Positions 35,553 through 43,790 of a DNA stretch of 57,888 nt are shown here, piece by piece. Position numbers and translations under genes: made by a program. The DNA lies in assembly GCF_000375485.1 (NCBI RefSeq), contig NZ_AQXE01000011.1, positions 77,137 to 135,024 on the forward strand. The letters are read 5' to 3'. Positions within the stretch are counted from its first letter, which is position 1. Each line of letters opens with the position of its first letter. The notes beneath the pieces were generated by a model. That model did no database searches and was not told the DNA's origin. It saw nothing but the letters and a program-made list of their open reading frames with translations. The stretch comes from Desulfovibrio oxyclinae DSM 11498 (GTDB lineage: Bacteria > Desulfobacterota > Desulfovibrionia > Desulfovibrionales > Desulfovibrionaceae).

Positions 35553-36527
35553 TTATGCAGGGTTTCCCCACAGATATTTGTCACAAAAACGGCTTGAGAG
35601 GCGTCGCGTCACCTGCACCAGCAGTGCGGTGAGCAACAGCGCGAAGGCGAACCGGGCCCAGAGCGCGCCGGAAATATGCGCTCCCATCAGCAGGATCAGG
35701 AACGTATCCTCGATGAGGGCGTGGGCGATGCCCATGAGCGTGAGCGAGTAAAAGACATCCTCCTTGGGCAGCGCGCCGCTCTTGGCCTCGCGGATGATCA
35801 GGCCCGAGCCGTAGGTGATGCCCAGCGTCAGGCCGATGACCGTGATGGCCGAGGCCTTGGAGCCGATGCCGATGAGCCGCAAAAGAGGCCGCAGCAACTT
35901 GTTGAGCAACTCCACTACGCCAATGGCGTTCAGCAGGCGCATCATGGTCATGAGCGCGGTGATGATCAGGAAAATGTAGCCGAGGTTCTTGAGTTCGCCC
36001 AGCGCCCACATGGCGAGCCCCGGCTCGGGCCCGGCCTTGGGTTCAAGCATCATGACGGCGGGCTGCGAAAGCAGGTCGCCCGAGGAATAGATGCCATGTA
36101 GAATCATCCCCAGCACAAGCGCCCCGGCGATGCGCACCGCGCCCTGAAAAATGAACTTGGGGCCGGACTTCTTCGCAATGGCCGCCTCAAGCGGAACGGC
36201 GTGAGCCACCAGCATCATGACTCCCAACACCGTGGCCTGCGCCTGCGTCAGGTTCAGGTCCGACCACAGGGACATGATGACGATGAGCCCGGTATAGATA
36301 TTGTTCACCAGCGCGAATGCCCAGACCAGCCCGGCTTCCGCAGGCAGCCCCACCAGCGCCATGAGCGGTTTGAGCGGCAACGCCACGTAGCGGATCAGGT
36401 CAAACGTCTGCAGCAGCTTGACCCCGATGATGATGGGCACCATGACCTTGTAGAGGTCGATGGCGGTCATCACGGAGTCCTTGAGTATATTGCGAAAGAA
36501 TTCCAAAACCTTGGATGCGATTCCCAT
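35553..36527 (-). CDS. Nucleoside-recognition (Gate) domain membrane protein
   Basis: 324-aa polytopic inner-membrane protein. The start at 36527 (MGIASKVLEFF) has GAGGT upstream. Two related halves each contain a Gate-type segment (MVPIIIGVKLLQTF, and GLTLGITYGSGLIIREA), as in SpmA/SpmB-like and nucleoside-transporter-related proteins. About eight membrane helices. The transported solute, if any, is unknown. Forms a likely operon with the RidA gene. Confidence 0.75.
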   Translation of the reverse strand: MGIASKVLEFFRNILKDSVMTAIDLYKVMVPIIIGVKLLQTFDLIRYVALPLKPLMALVGLPAEAGLVWAFALVNNIYTGLIVIMSLWSDLNLTQAQATVLGVMMLVAHAVPLEAAIAKKSGPKFIFQGAVRIAGALVLGMILHGIYSSGDLLSQPAVMMLEPKAGPEPGLAMWALGELKNLGYIFLIITALMTMMRLLNAIGVVELLNKLLRPLLRLIGIGSKASAITVIGLTLGITYGSGLIIREAKSGALPKEDVFYSLTLMGIAHALIEDTFLILLMGAHISGALWARFAFALLLTALLVQVTRRLSSRFCDKYLWGNPA

Positions 36528-36599
36528 GAGTACCTCGTTGTTGCGCGGCAAACTCTAGGAAATATCGCCCCAAAAGGGAAGTCGCGGCGCAAAAGAAAA

Positions 36600-36629
36600 C
36601 GAGGCGCACCGGTGTTCCGGTACGCCTCG
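36600..36629 (-). terminator. Intrinsic terminator of the 36657-39240 gene set
   Basis: CGAGGCGCACCGG / CCGGTACGCCTCG, one mismatch, TGTT loop; minus-strand side runs into TTTTCTTTTG. Confidence 0.85.
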
Positions 36630-36656
36630 ATAAAGTCGGTGTTGCCCCCGAGGTTC

Positions 36657-37007
36657 CTAACCGCGCTTGTGGTAGAGTCCCCTGTTGCCCTGAGGAATCC
36701 CCGCGCCCATGCTGTAGCCCTTGAACTGCTTGCCGGTGTTGCGGACCTTGCCGAGATCGGCCTGAAGTGAACTCTTCAGCTTGCGGCCCTCGGCCATGAT
36801 GGCGTCGAGCTGTTCGTGCAGTTCCCGCAGCTGGTCGGCGCAGCTGTTGCGCGTGCTGTCATCCAGCACGTCAAAGGCTCTTTGCATCAGTTTCTGCCGT
36901 TGCCCGGCAAGATCGGAAGCGCTGTCCACATCCCCCTTCTTCAGGAAATCAAGTTCCTGATTACCGAGATTGCGGGCCTCTTCCAGAAGACGGCGAGGAT
37001 CGGTCAT
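36657..37007 (-). CDS. Small helical protein, FlgN/FliT-like flagellar chaperone candidate
   Basis: 116 aa. The start at 37007 (MTDPRRLLEEARNL) has AAGGGG upstream. It is mostly coiled-coil helix (RLLEEARNLGNQELDFLKKGD, then QRQKLMQRAFDVLDD, then LRELHEQLDAIMAEGRKLKSSL) and ends in a glycine-rich tail, GLYHKRG. That combination resembles flagellar export chaperones such as FlgN, but the match is by pattern only. It starts 2 bases after the stop of the upstream hypothetical gene. Confidence 0.55.
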   Translation of the reverse strand: MTDPRRLLEEARNLGNQELDFLKKGDVDSASDLAGQRQKLMQRAFDVLDDSTRNSCADQLRELHEQLDAIMAEGRKLKSSLQADLGKVRNTGKQFKGYSMGAGIPQGNRGLYHKRG

Positions 37008-37009
37008 GG

Positions 37010-37612
37010 TTACCCCTTGGTCCTGCGGATGTCCTCGCGCAGGTTTGCGATGACCTTCTTCCACTTCTCCACTGCGGGCAGGAAGTCGTATTCGAGAAGG
37101 TCGGCGAGGAGGATCCAGTCCTCGTTTTCGAGCACATCGCTCATCTCGGTGAACAGCTCGCTCATGAGCTCGGATGCGCCGTTGTACTCGGGGTTTTCCT
37201 TGAGGGAGTATTCGTCACGAAGCATGGAGACCATGTTCAGGAAATGACGTGTCACGTCCAGCAGGTCCTGATAACTCTCCAGAGCCTCGGCATCGTCGGC
37301 ACGGCGGAAGAGGTCGGAAACACCCTCCGCGCCCTTGGCCATGATATTCACGACCTTGTACAGCTCGCGGGTGATCTCCACGGCCATGGTGTCGAACGGA
37401 ACGGTCTTGATCTCGATGGACTGCACTTCGGACAGCTCGATGTCTTCCGACTGGTTCGGATAGATTTCGCTGAACGGCTCTTCGTTCAGGTACACGTCGG
37501 TGACGACGCGGTCATCGAGTCTGCCTTCTTCAACCACTTTGGTGAATACCTGTTCCAGGTTGTCCATGTTGTGATTGCCGAGATCGTATTTCTGTCCGTC
37601 GATAACGAGCAT
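37010..37612 (-). CDS. Hypothetical protein, flagellum- or glycosylation-linked by context
   Basis: 200 aa, not recognised. The first 70 residues suggest a small beta-rich domain (MLVIDGQKYDLGNHNMDNLEQ, then DDRVVTDVYLNEEPFSE). The rest is a helical bundle (VEITRELYKVVNIMAKGAEG, then LLDVTRHFLNMVSMLRDEY). GAGGAGG precedes the ATG. It sits between a family 9 glycosyltransferase and the FlgN-like gene, on the same strand and closely spaced, so the three likely act together. Confidence 0.6.
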   Translation of the reverse strand: MLVIDGQKYDLGNHNMDNLEQVFTKVVEEGRLDDRVVTDVYLNEEPFSEIYPNQSEDIELSEVQSIEIKTVPFDTMAVEITRELYKVVNIMAKGAEGVSDLFRRADDAEALESYQDLLDVTRHFLNMVSMLRDEYSLKENPEYNGASELMSELFTEMSDVLENEDWILLADLLEYDFLPAVEKWKKVIANLREDIRRTKG

Positions 37613-37698
37613 GATGTCTTCCTCCTCAATAATTGGGGGCTGAAATTTTTACCGGGGCACCGGCGTTACGGAGTCATATTCAAGTTCGGTGCCAAAGA

Positions 37699-39240
37699 TC
37701 ATATGCATTGCGAGAAAGCCTGAAGCAGCGCGTGATAACGGGCTATGAGACGCGAAAGCGCGGCGAGGTCCCCACCGTATTGATGGGACTCGAAATTCCA
37801 CAGTTCGCCGACCACACCGAGCCTCGCATCCGATTGCAATACATGGTGAAAGCGTTCCCACCCTGCAAGAAACTTCGATTTGAGCGCCTGCCTCGGGTCA
37901 TGGGCCAGCAGCTCGGCCTGACGGGCCAGCAGAAAGAGCAGGTTGGTTCCGCTGGCAATGGAACGCAAAAGGCTTTCCCGGTCACTTTCCTCCAGCCTCG
38001 CACACCGGTCCCGAGCCCCGTCAAGGGGATCTCCGTCAAGAAACCGACGATACAGTTCGCGCTGAATGCATATCCATCTGGACCGAAAGGCATCCTCGTG
38101 TCCGGACAGCGATTCCAGCCGCATGAAGCCGTCCTCATCGAACAGGGTGCGCCATGCGCGGGCCCCGGGATACTTTCCCCCTTCCCTGCCCATGGCGGCC
38201 AGCAACGCAGACTCGGCAGCTTGCACGCTCACTGCGTTCCGGCACTCGCCGTCCTTGTGGCAGACCTCGCCGAAGCGGCACGGATGGCACTCCATGTCCG
38301 GCTCAAGGCATACCGAGCCCGCGCGGTACGGGCCTGTATCCCACGGCTGCGCGGTGGCGAGAAAGATCGAGGCCACGGGGGTACCCATGCCGGCGGCAAG
38401 GTGCATGGTCCCCGTGTCGTTGCTCACGATGCCGTCACACCGGGAAAGCACTGCGGCCAATACGGGAAGGGACGTCTTGCCTTGAAGGGAAATACCCGGA
38501 AATGCCCCGCCTTCGAGGATGCGCTTTCCCAGTTCCGCTTCACCGCCGGTGCCGAGGATGACGGGCACCAGCTGGTGCCCCTCCCAGAGTTTCTTGCCGA
38601 GTTCCCGGAACCGCGCGACAGGCCAGCGACGACGATCCTCGCTGGCGCCGGGCTGGAAGGCCACGAATCCGGTCATGCCGTCCGCACGGGCCTGCGCCAA
38701 CAGTTCGTCCGCCTCGCTCAAGGCCGAAGGGTCGAGATCCGCCAGTTTCAGGTCGCGGCCCGAATCCGTCAGACCGGCGGTGCGGCGGAACAGGTCGCAC
38801 ATGTTGAACGGGCTTGCACCGCGATTCCCCCCCGCCACCTGAAGAAATTCCGCCCAAGGGGACGAGTCGGCATTGAACCCCTGCGCGTCGATGCCAAAGC
38901 CCTGAACGGGTGCCCCGCCGGACAACCTGCGCGCCAATAGCCGCGACGAGACCGACGGCGTGAGATTGACCACGAGGTCCGGCGCGAATTCACGAGCCTT
39001 GGCCGCGAGCTTTTCTGAAATATCCACGGCCTCGCGCCAGTTGGCGTCCAGCGCGGCAAGGATTCTGGCCCCGGAAAAGGAAAATACGTCGTCCACATCC
39101 CGCAGCAGTCCGGCGGCGGAAGCGAAATTCTCCACGCAAACAAGACCTACGCTGGCGCCCTGAGCACGGAACCCGCTGATGACCGGCTGCGTCTGCAGCA
39201 GGTCCCCGAAACGGGTGAGATTGATGATGAGTACGTTCAC
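37699..39240 (-). CDS. Glycosyltransferase family 9 (heptosyltransferase-like) with C-terminal extension
   Basis: 513 aa, GTG start at 39240 with AAGGGAG upstream. The first 350 residues are GT9: VLIINLTRFGDLLQTQPVI, LVVNLTPSVSSRLLARRL, FQPGASEDRRRWPVARF and the donor-binding SNDTGTMHLAAGMGTPV. ADP-heptose is the usual donor. An extra domain of about 160 residues after the GT9 core is helical and unrecognised. Adjacent FlgN-like and hypothetical genes raise the chance that it glycosylates flagellin rather than LPS. Confidence 0.82.
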   Translation of the reverse strand: MNVLIINLTRFGDLLQTQPVISGFRAQGASVGLVCVENFASAAGLLRDVDDVFSFSGARILAALDANWREAVDISEKLAAKAREFAPDLVVNLTPSVSSRLLARRLSGGAPVQGFGIDAQGFNADSSPWAEFLQVAGGNRGASPFNMCDLFRRTAGLTDSGRDLKLADLDPSALSEADELLAQARADGMTGFVAFQPGASEDRRRWPVARFRELGKKLWEGHQLVPVILGTGGEAELGKRILEGGAFPGISLQGKTSLPVLAAVLSRCDGIVSNDTGTMHLAAGMGTPVASIFLATAQPWDTGPYRAGSVCLEPDMECHPCRFGEVCHKDGECRNAVSVQAAESALLAAMGREGGKYPGARAWRTLFDEDGFMRLESLSGHEDAFRSRWICIQRELYRRFLDGDPLDGARDRCARLEESDRESLLRSIASGTNLLFLLARQAELLAHDPRQALKSKFLAGWERFHHVLQSDARLGVVGELWNFESHQYGGDLAALSRLIARYHALLQAFSQCI

Positions 39241-39312
39241 GGTGCTGACTCCCTTTGCATCCCGTCGGAATGACGACGGTTCCGGAGAGTCATTGCACGA
39301 ACGGGGCCAAGT

Positions 39313-40353
39313 CTACAACGAGGAACCTGCCTGAACAAGCCGCACGAGCTTTTCGGCTGCCCGGATGGCATCCTTGAGCGTGGACCGCTCATCGCCCGAA
39401 AGAGCGCCCGGATCAATGCGCGAGTGAGGCTGTGTTCCGGCTTCTTCCAGTTCAAGCCCGAGGGTGATGCGTTTGCGCTGAAGGTATTCCCAGCCGGCCA
39501 GCAGGGCCATGCCGTGGCGCGAGGAAACATGCCCGTCCGCCTGAAGCGCGCGCAGCCGGTCGCAGGTGTTGCTCTCGGGCATCCCGTGCTTGAGGGAGAG
39601 GATTCGGGCGGCATTGGTGATGTGGGCCTGAACCGAGTGCTTGAGATCCAGCGTTCCCGCATGGGGGCCGCTTTTTTCAGTAATCAACGACCCGAACATG
39701 GTGATCGGCAGTCGATAATCCGTCAGCTCGTCGGCAAGCCGCGCCACCACCATGGGCCTTGTGCGCACAAACTCCCTGAGACGCCCGAGCAGCGCCAGCG
39801 CCTCGCCGCCGGGACCGAAAACCGGCAGGAAGTCGAGGATCAGACCGGATTGCCACGGCCCCTTTTCCGCCGGATTGGCAAGCCACCCGGAGAGCCTGTC
39901 CAACCACTCGTCGGGCGTGCCGCGCCACTGCGGATTGCTGACCATGACCTCACCGGGACACAGCGGAATGCCCGCCCCGTCAAGGGCCACCACGATATCC
40001 TGACAGGCTTCTTCCAGCTCGTCCTGATCCGGATTGCCGCGCACGATGAGTCCGTTGTCCTGATCCGAGCCGGGCACATGTTCATCGCGGCCGCCGGAGC
40101 CGAACTCCAAAAACGTGCACTCCTCCAGCCATGGATATTCGCGCACGTGCGCGCGAAGCACCGCAAGAACCACGGACCGGTTGAACGCGGTGAGCCTGCG
40201 GCTGACGGTTTCCGCCGTGACGGATTCGGTGAGCCATTCGCCCACGAGATCGCGGCGCACGGCGCGCAAACCCTTGAGCCGCCCGGTGGAAGCCATCTCG
40301 TAAAGCTCCCCCGGCGGGAAAAAAGACTGATTTTCCGATTGCAAACCGTTCAC
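39313..40353 (-). CDS. DUF294-type (GlnD-like) putative nucleotidyltransferase
   Basis: 346 aa. I use the GTG at 40353 because GGAGG lies 5 bases upstream. It has the nucleotidyltransferase motif FGSGGRDEHVPGSDQDNGL (GSxGRxE and DxD) and a C-terminal substrate-binding domain (HSVQAHITNAARILSLKHG). Relatives often carry CBS domains before this core and are encoded beside acetate-type sodium symporters; CBS domains are missing here. It is divergent from exactly such a symporter (40576-42442), so regulation of that transporter by nucleotidylation is a fair hypothesis. Confidence 0.8.
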   Translation of the reverse strand: MNGLQSENQSFFPPGELYEMASTGRLKGLRAVRRDLVGEWLTESVTAETVSRRLTAFNRSVVLAVLRAHVREYPWLEECTFLEFGSGGRDEHVPGSDQDNGLIVRGNPDQDELEEACQDIVVALDGAGIPLCPGEVMVSNPQWRGTPDEWLDRLSGWLANPAEKGPWQSGLILDFLPVFGPGGEALALLGRLREFVRTRPMVVARLADELTDYRLPITMFGSLITEKSGPHAGTLDLKHSVQAHITNAARILSLKHGMPESNTCDRLRALQADGHVSSRHGMALLAGWEYLQRKRITLGLELEEAGTQPHSRIDPGALSGDERSTLKDAIRAAEKLVRLVQAGSSL

Positions 40354-40422
40354 GGAACCTCCGATACCGTCCGCGGCAGTCCGTCCGTCGCTCCATCGGA
40401 TATCCCCGGAGCGAAAAAGCTT

Positions 40423-40503
40423 CCGTTCACCTGCGCATATTTCCCGTTCACCGGGAGCGATCCGGTGCCTTCCCGTTTTACCGGGGGATTCGTGCCGTTC
40501 ACC
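40423..40503 (+). promoter_or_regulatory. Iterated CCGTTCACC boxes upstream of the symporter operon
   Basis: CCGTTCACC starts at 40423, 40444 and 40495, with a variant CCGTTTTACC at 40473. Spacings are 21, 29 and 22 bases, near whole helical turns. Two of the boxes extend to CCCGTT..ACCGGG. It looks like a cluster of binding sites for one regulator in the divergent region between the nucleotidyltransferase and symporter genes. Confidence 0.5.
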
Positions 40504-40575
40504 ACATAAGCGATGCCCTGCCCCTTTCCATACCGTAAAAAGCAGATATCGCGAAACCCGAACAAGGGGGAAAAA

Positions 40576-40869
40576 ATGACTCCAACTCAGGAAAGCACCA
40601 GGAAAGCCGAAAATCGCATCCACGCAATTCGCAGGCGTCAGCTCTCGCTGGCGCTGGGCGTAGGCATTCCCTACTTCACGGCCATCATCTGCATGTTCCT
40701 CGCGGTCTATCTCATAGGCGCGCAGGTGGCGTCGGTGAAGCTGCTCGGGTTCCCGCTGCACTACTGGCTCGTGGCCGTTGCGGTCTATCCCGTAACATGG
40801 GGCCTCTTCATCTGGTACGTGGGCAAGGCCAACCGGATGGAAGACGAAATCGAAGAGGAGGTCATGTAG
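40576..40869 (+). CDS. Sodium:solute symporter small subunit (DUF4212)
   Basis: 97-aa membrane protein with two helices (about residues 26-48 and 61-82), start at 40576 behind AAGGGGG. Features such as RLALGVGIPY-like LALGVGIPYFTAIICMF and FPLHYWLVAVAVYPVTWGLFIWYV fit the small subunit that accompanies VC_2705-type acetate symporters. The large subunit begins one base after its stop. Confidence 0.85.
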   Translation: MTPTQESTRKAENRIHAIRRRQLSLALGVGIPYFTAIICMFLAVYLIGAQVASVKLLGFPLHYWLVAVAVYPVTWGLFIWYVGKANRMEDEIEEEVM

Positions 40870-40870
40870 T

Positions 40871-42442
40871 ATGCAGCCCGGATACGAAACCCCGATCACC
40901 GCATTGGTCCTCATCGGGCTGATGCTGGCTTTCACCGTGGTCACCACATGGATGTTCCGCATCCAGAAGACCTCGGCCGACTATTACCTCGCCGGAAGAA
41001 AGGTCAACAGCTTCATCAACGCCTCGGCCATTTCCAGCGACTATCTTTCAGCTGCATCGTTCCTCGGCGTGTCCGGCGTAGCCTTCCTGTACGGCTTCGA
41101 CGGCATCATCTACGCGCTCGGGTTCTTCACGGGCTACATCGCCCTGCTGCTCTTTCTTGCCAGCCCGCTTCGCAAGTTCGGGCGCTACACCGTCCCGGAC
41201 TTCGTCTCCGAACGGTTCCATTCCAAGACCGCGCGCATCCTCGGCGTCATCGGCGTCCTGTTCGTCTCGCTGTTCTACATGGCTCCGCAGATGCTCGGCG
41301 CGGGAAAAGTCATGGGCCTGCTGCTGGGCATGGAATACCGCACGGCCATCGTTGCCATCACCATCATCATCACCCTGTACGTGGCCGTCGGCGGCATGAA
41401 GGGGACCACGGTGAACCAGCTCGTGCAGTTCTGGATTCTCTTCATCGCCATGTTCCTGCTTGCCTTCATTCCGTTCGTTATCAAGGGCTATACGTACACC
41501 GATGTGGTGGAGTTCATCGGCACCTTCAAGAATACGGTGGAATCCGGCAATGAATTCAACGGCGCGGCCTACACCGCCCCCGCCTACTGGCTGACCAACC
41601 TCAAGGACACCATGAGCCTCTTGCTCGCGCTCATGTTCGGCACCGCTGGCCTGCCGCACATCCTCGTGCGTTTCTATACCGCACCCGACGGCAAGGCCGC
41701 CCGCCGCACCGTCATCTACGTGCTGCTGCTCATCGGCGCCTTTTATATTCTCAGCCCGTACGTGGGTCACGTGGTCCGCTTTGCCTACCTTCAGGGCACC
41801 GAACTCGGCGTGAGCCCGCATCTCATGGACTGGCTGGCCGAAAACGGCAAGAACCTCGCGGTTCCGGTGGCCGGATCATACTTCGGTGGACAAATCCTGC
41901 TCGGCATCGTGGTTGCCGGGGCCTTTGCCGCAGTGCTCTCCACGGTGGCAGGCCTGATCATCGCCTGCGCCGGAGCCATCGGCCACGACCTCGTCGTCAA
42001 CGTCTTCAACCCGAACATGCCCGAACGCACCCGCGTGAACATTGCCCGCATCGCATCGCTCGGCATCGGCCTGCTCGGCATCCCGCTGGGTTTCCTCGTC
42101 GAGAACATGCAGATCGCGGTTCTCGTGGGACTGGCCTTCGCCATTGCGGCCTCGACCTTCTTCCCGGTGCTGGTCATGGGCGTATGGTGGCCCAAGATGA
42201 CGCGCGGCGGCGCCATCGCCGGGCTCCTTACCGGTATCGTCGGTTCCTTCGCCATGATCCTCGGCAAGGGAATGCTCCCGACGGTCCTGCAGTTCAAGAA
42301 CCCCGGCGGATTCGTCATGCTGCTGACCTTCGCAGCCATCTACATTGTCTCCAAGGTAGAGGTTTCCTCAAAGGGTGAAGCGGCACTGCCCCACGACATC
42401 GAGGAAGTCATGACCATCCTTCACGGACCTGAAAAGGCATAA
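40871..42442 (+). CDS. Sodium:solute symporter large subunit (acetate-type, VC_2705 subfamily)
   Basis: 523 aa, about 13 membrane helices, SSS family related to ActP. Diagnostic stretches are TSADYYLAGRKVNSFINASAI, SAASFLGVSGVAFLYG, MAPQMLGAGKVMG, TAGLPHILVRFYTAPDGKAAR and GLAFAIAASTFFPVLVMGVWWPKMT. Likely takes up acetate or another short monocarboxylate with Na+. Pairs with the DUF4212 subunit just upstream. Confidence 0.9.
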   Translation: MQPGYETPITALVLIGLMLAFTVVTTWMFRIQKTSADYYLAGRKVNSFINASAISSDYLSAASFLGVSGVAFLYGFDGIIYALGFFTGYIALLLFLASPLRKFGRYTVPDFVSERFHSKTARILGVIGVLFVSLFYMAPQMLGAGKVMGLLLGMEYRTAIVAITIIITLYVAVGGMKGTTVNQLVQFWILFIAMFLLAFIPFVIKGYTYTDVVEFIGTFKNTVESGNEFNGAAYTAPAYWLTNLKDTMSLLLALMFGTAGLPHILVRFYTAPDGKAARRTVIYVLLLIGAFYILSPYVGHVVRFAYLQGTELGVSPHLMDWLAENGKNLAVPVAGSYFGGQILLGIVVAGAFAAVLSTVAGLIIACAGAIGHDLVVNVFNPNMPERTRVNIARIASLGIGLLGIPLGFLVENMQIAVLVGLAFAIAASTFFPVLVMGVWWPKMTRGGAIAGLLTGIVGSFAMILGKGMLPTVLQFKNPGGFVMLLTFAAIYIVSKVEVSSKGEAALPHDIEEVMTILHGPEKA

Positions 42443-42461
42443 CCGCCCGCCAAACAACAAA

Positions 42462-42493
42462 CAGCGCCCTCGGCATCCGTGCCGGGGGCGCTG
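42462..42493 (+). terminator. Intrinsic terminator of the symporter operon
   Basis: CAGCGCCC.CGGCA / TGCCG.GGGCGCTG, about 13 bp, followed by ATTTC. Confidence 0.8.
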
Positions 42494-42511
42494 ATTTCAA
42501 TCGACACATCA

Positions 42512-42525
42512 CGTTCCTTGGAACG
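42512..42525. promoter_or_regulatory. Short palindrome upstream of the LysE gene
   Basis: CGTTCC-TT-GGAACG about 100 bases before the LysE-family start. Possible operator; weak evidence. Confidence 0.3.
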
Positions 42526-42621
42526 AACGCACTCAGCTTTCACAGTTTCAAGCGGCTCTTTTGACACTTCCGGGGTCCTGCCGTATCTTCCCGCCACGCA
42601 ACAATCCGAAGGACACCCGTC

Positions 42622-43263
42622 ATGTTATTCGAATACACGCTCGTTCACTGGGCCACTTTCTTCACCGCCGCCCTGCTCCTGAACATCTCGCCGGGGCCGG
42701 ACATGGCCTTCATACTGGGCCAGACCGCACGCGGCGGGGCCCGCACAGGCTTCTCCGCCATGTTCGGCATCTGGAGCGGAGCCTTCATGCACGTGCTCTG
42801 CGCCGCGCTGGGCCTGTCCGCCATCATTGCGGCCTCGGCCACGGCATTTGCCGCGGTCAAATGGGCCGGGGCAGCCTATCTCGTCTGGCTGGGCATCCAG
42901 TCACTGCGTTCCAGAGGCGGTTCCTGCGCCGCCGAGGCCGAGGAAGGCCCCATCTGCCTGAAGAGCGTGTACCGGCAGGGAGTTTTCGTGTCCCTGCTGA
43001 ACCCCAAAGTTGCCGTCTTCTTTCTGGCTTTTCTGCCGCAATTCGTGGAGCCCTCAGCAGGCCCGGCCGGGCCGCAGCTGTTTCTGCATGGCCTACTGAT
43101 AATCGCCGTAGCCGGACTCGTGGAGCCACCGCTGATCCTGCTCGGCGGCAGGCTGACCGAAAAGCTCAAAAGCAGCCCGACCGTGAGCCGCTGGATGGAT
43201 CGCAGCCTCGGCGCGCTTTTCATCGGGCTTGGCATCAAGCTGGCCCTGAGCGACCGGACCTGA
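42622..43263 (+). CDS. LysE/RhtB-family exporter
   Basis: 213-aa inner-membrane exporter with about six helices. The early NISPGPDMAFILGQTARGGARTG is the family signature, followed by VKWAGAAYLVWLGIQSLRS and LNPKVAVFFLAFLPQFV. Exports amino acids such as homoserine, threonine or lysine, or related metabolites; substrate cannot be set. GAAGGAC precedes the ATG. Single gene. Confidence 0.9.
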   Translation: MLFEYTLVHWATFFTAALLLNISPGPDMAFILGQTARGGARTGFSAMFGIWSGAFMHVLCAALGLSAIIAASATAFAAVKWAGAAYLVWLGIQSLRSRGGSCAAEAEEGPICLKSVYRQGVFVSLLNPKVAVFFLAFLPQFVEPSAGPAGPQLFLHGLLIIAVAGLVEPPLILLGGRLTEKLKSSPTVSRWMDRSLGALFIGLGIKLALSDRT

Positions 43264-43304
43264 CACGATTTTCCAGCCCGGGCACGGCGGGGGGACGCCC
43301 CCGC

Positions 43305-43327
43305 TTGACACCCCGCGCCCCAATACA
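43305..43327 (+). promoter_or_regulatory. Candidate sigma-70 promoter for the Sm-like gene
   Basis: TTGACA (43305-43310) then a 17-base spacer and TACATACTTAAT around 43325-43335, directly after a GC hairpin (43287-43304). The -35 is perfect, the -10 weak. Confidence 0.4.
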
Positions 43328-43367
43328 TACTTAATGGGCCGACCAAGAAACACTCAAGGAGAGTTCA

Positions 43368-43712
43368 ATGGCTTACGAAATCAAACTCGCCAAGCTCGTG
43401 ACCGGCGAGACCGTTATCGGCAAGAACGAAGAGGGAAAGATCAAGGAACCCGCAATCATCCAGACCGTTCCCGGTCAGCAGGGCGTGCAGATCATGCTGG
43501 TGCCCTACGGCTACCCGTTCGAGTCCGAGATGGGCGGCGAGATCTCCGCGGAGCACATCATCTATACCTATGAGAAGTGCCCGCAGGAACTGGAAAACAA
43601 ATACGTGGAAGCCGCGTCCAACCTGACCATGGCTTCCGCTTCCGCGCTCAACGACCTCGACAACATGGGTGGCGGCGGTTCCGGAGCCGGCGGCTCCGGC
43701 CTCATCCTGTAG
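43368..43712 (+). CDS. Small conserved protein with possible Sm/LSm-like fold
   Basis: 114 aa behind AAGGAGA. The first 75 residues (IKLAKLVTGETVIGKNEEGKI, then KEPAIIQTVPG, then IMLVPYGYPF, then ISAEHIIYTYEKCPQELENKY) follow the strand pattern of a family of Sm-like proteins I know mainly from T4-type marine phages (KLxxGExxIGxV, then VPWxPF, then YEPSKELENxY). The tail is Ala/Ser then Gly-rich (MGGGGSGAGGSG) and disordered. An RNA- or ring-forming role is possible. Single gene; the hold on function is weak. Confidence 0.6.
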   Translation: MAYEIKLAKLVTGETVIGKNEEGKIKEPAIIQTVPGQQGVQIMLVPYGYPFESEMGGEISAEHIIYTYEKCPQELENKYVEAASNLTMASASALNDLDNMGGGGSGAGGSGLIL

Positions 43713-43790
43713 CAGCCCCGACACATCGAAGACCATCACAGGGGGCGGTTTCCACGAGAAACCGCCTCCGTTTTTTCAAGGGAACAATCA

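Noticed and set aside
43287..43304. GC hairpin as a terminator of the LysE gene
   Set aside because: GCGGGGG / CCCCCGC has no T-run on either side and is immediately followed by a TTGACA box, so I do not call it a terminator.
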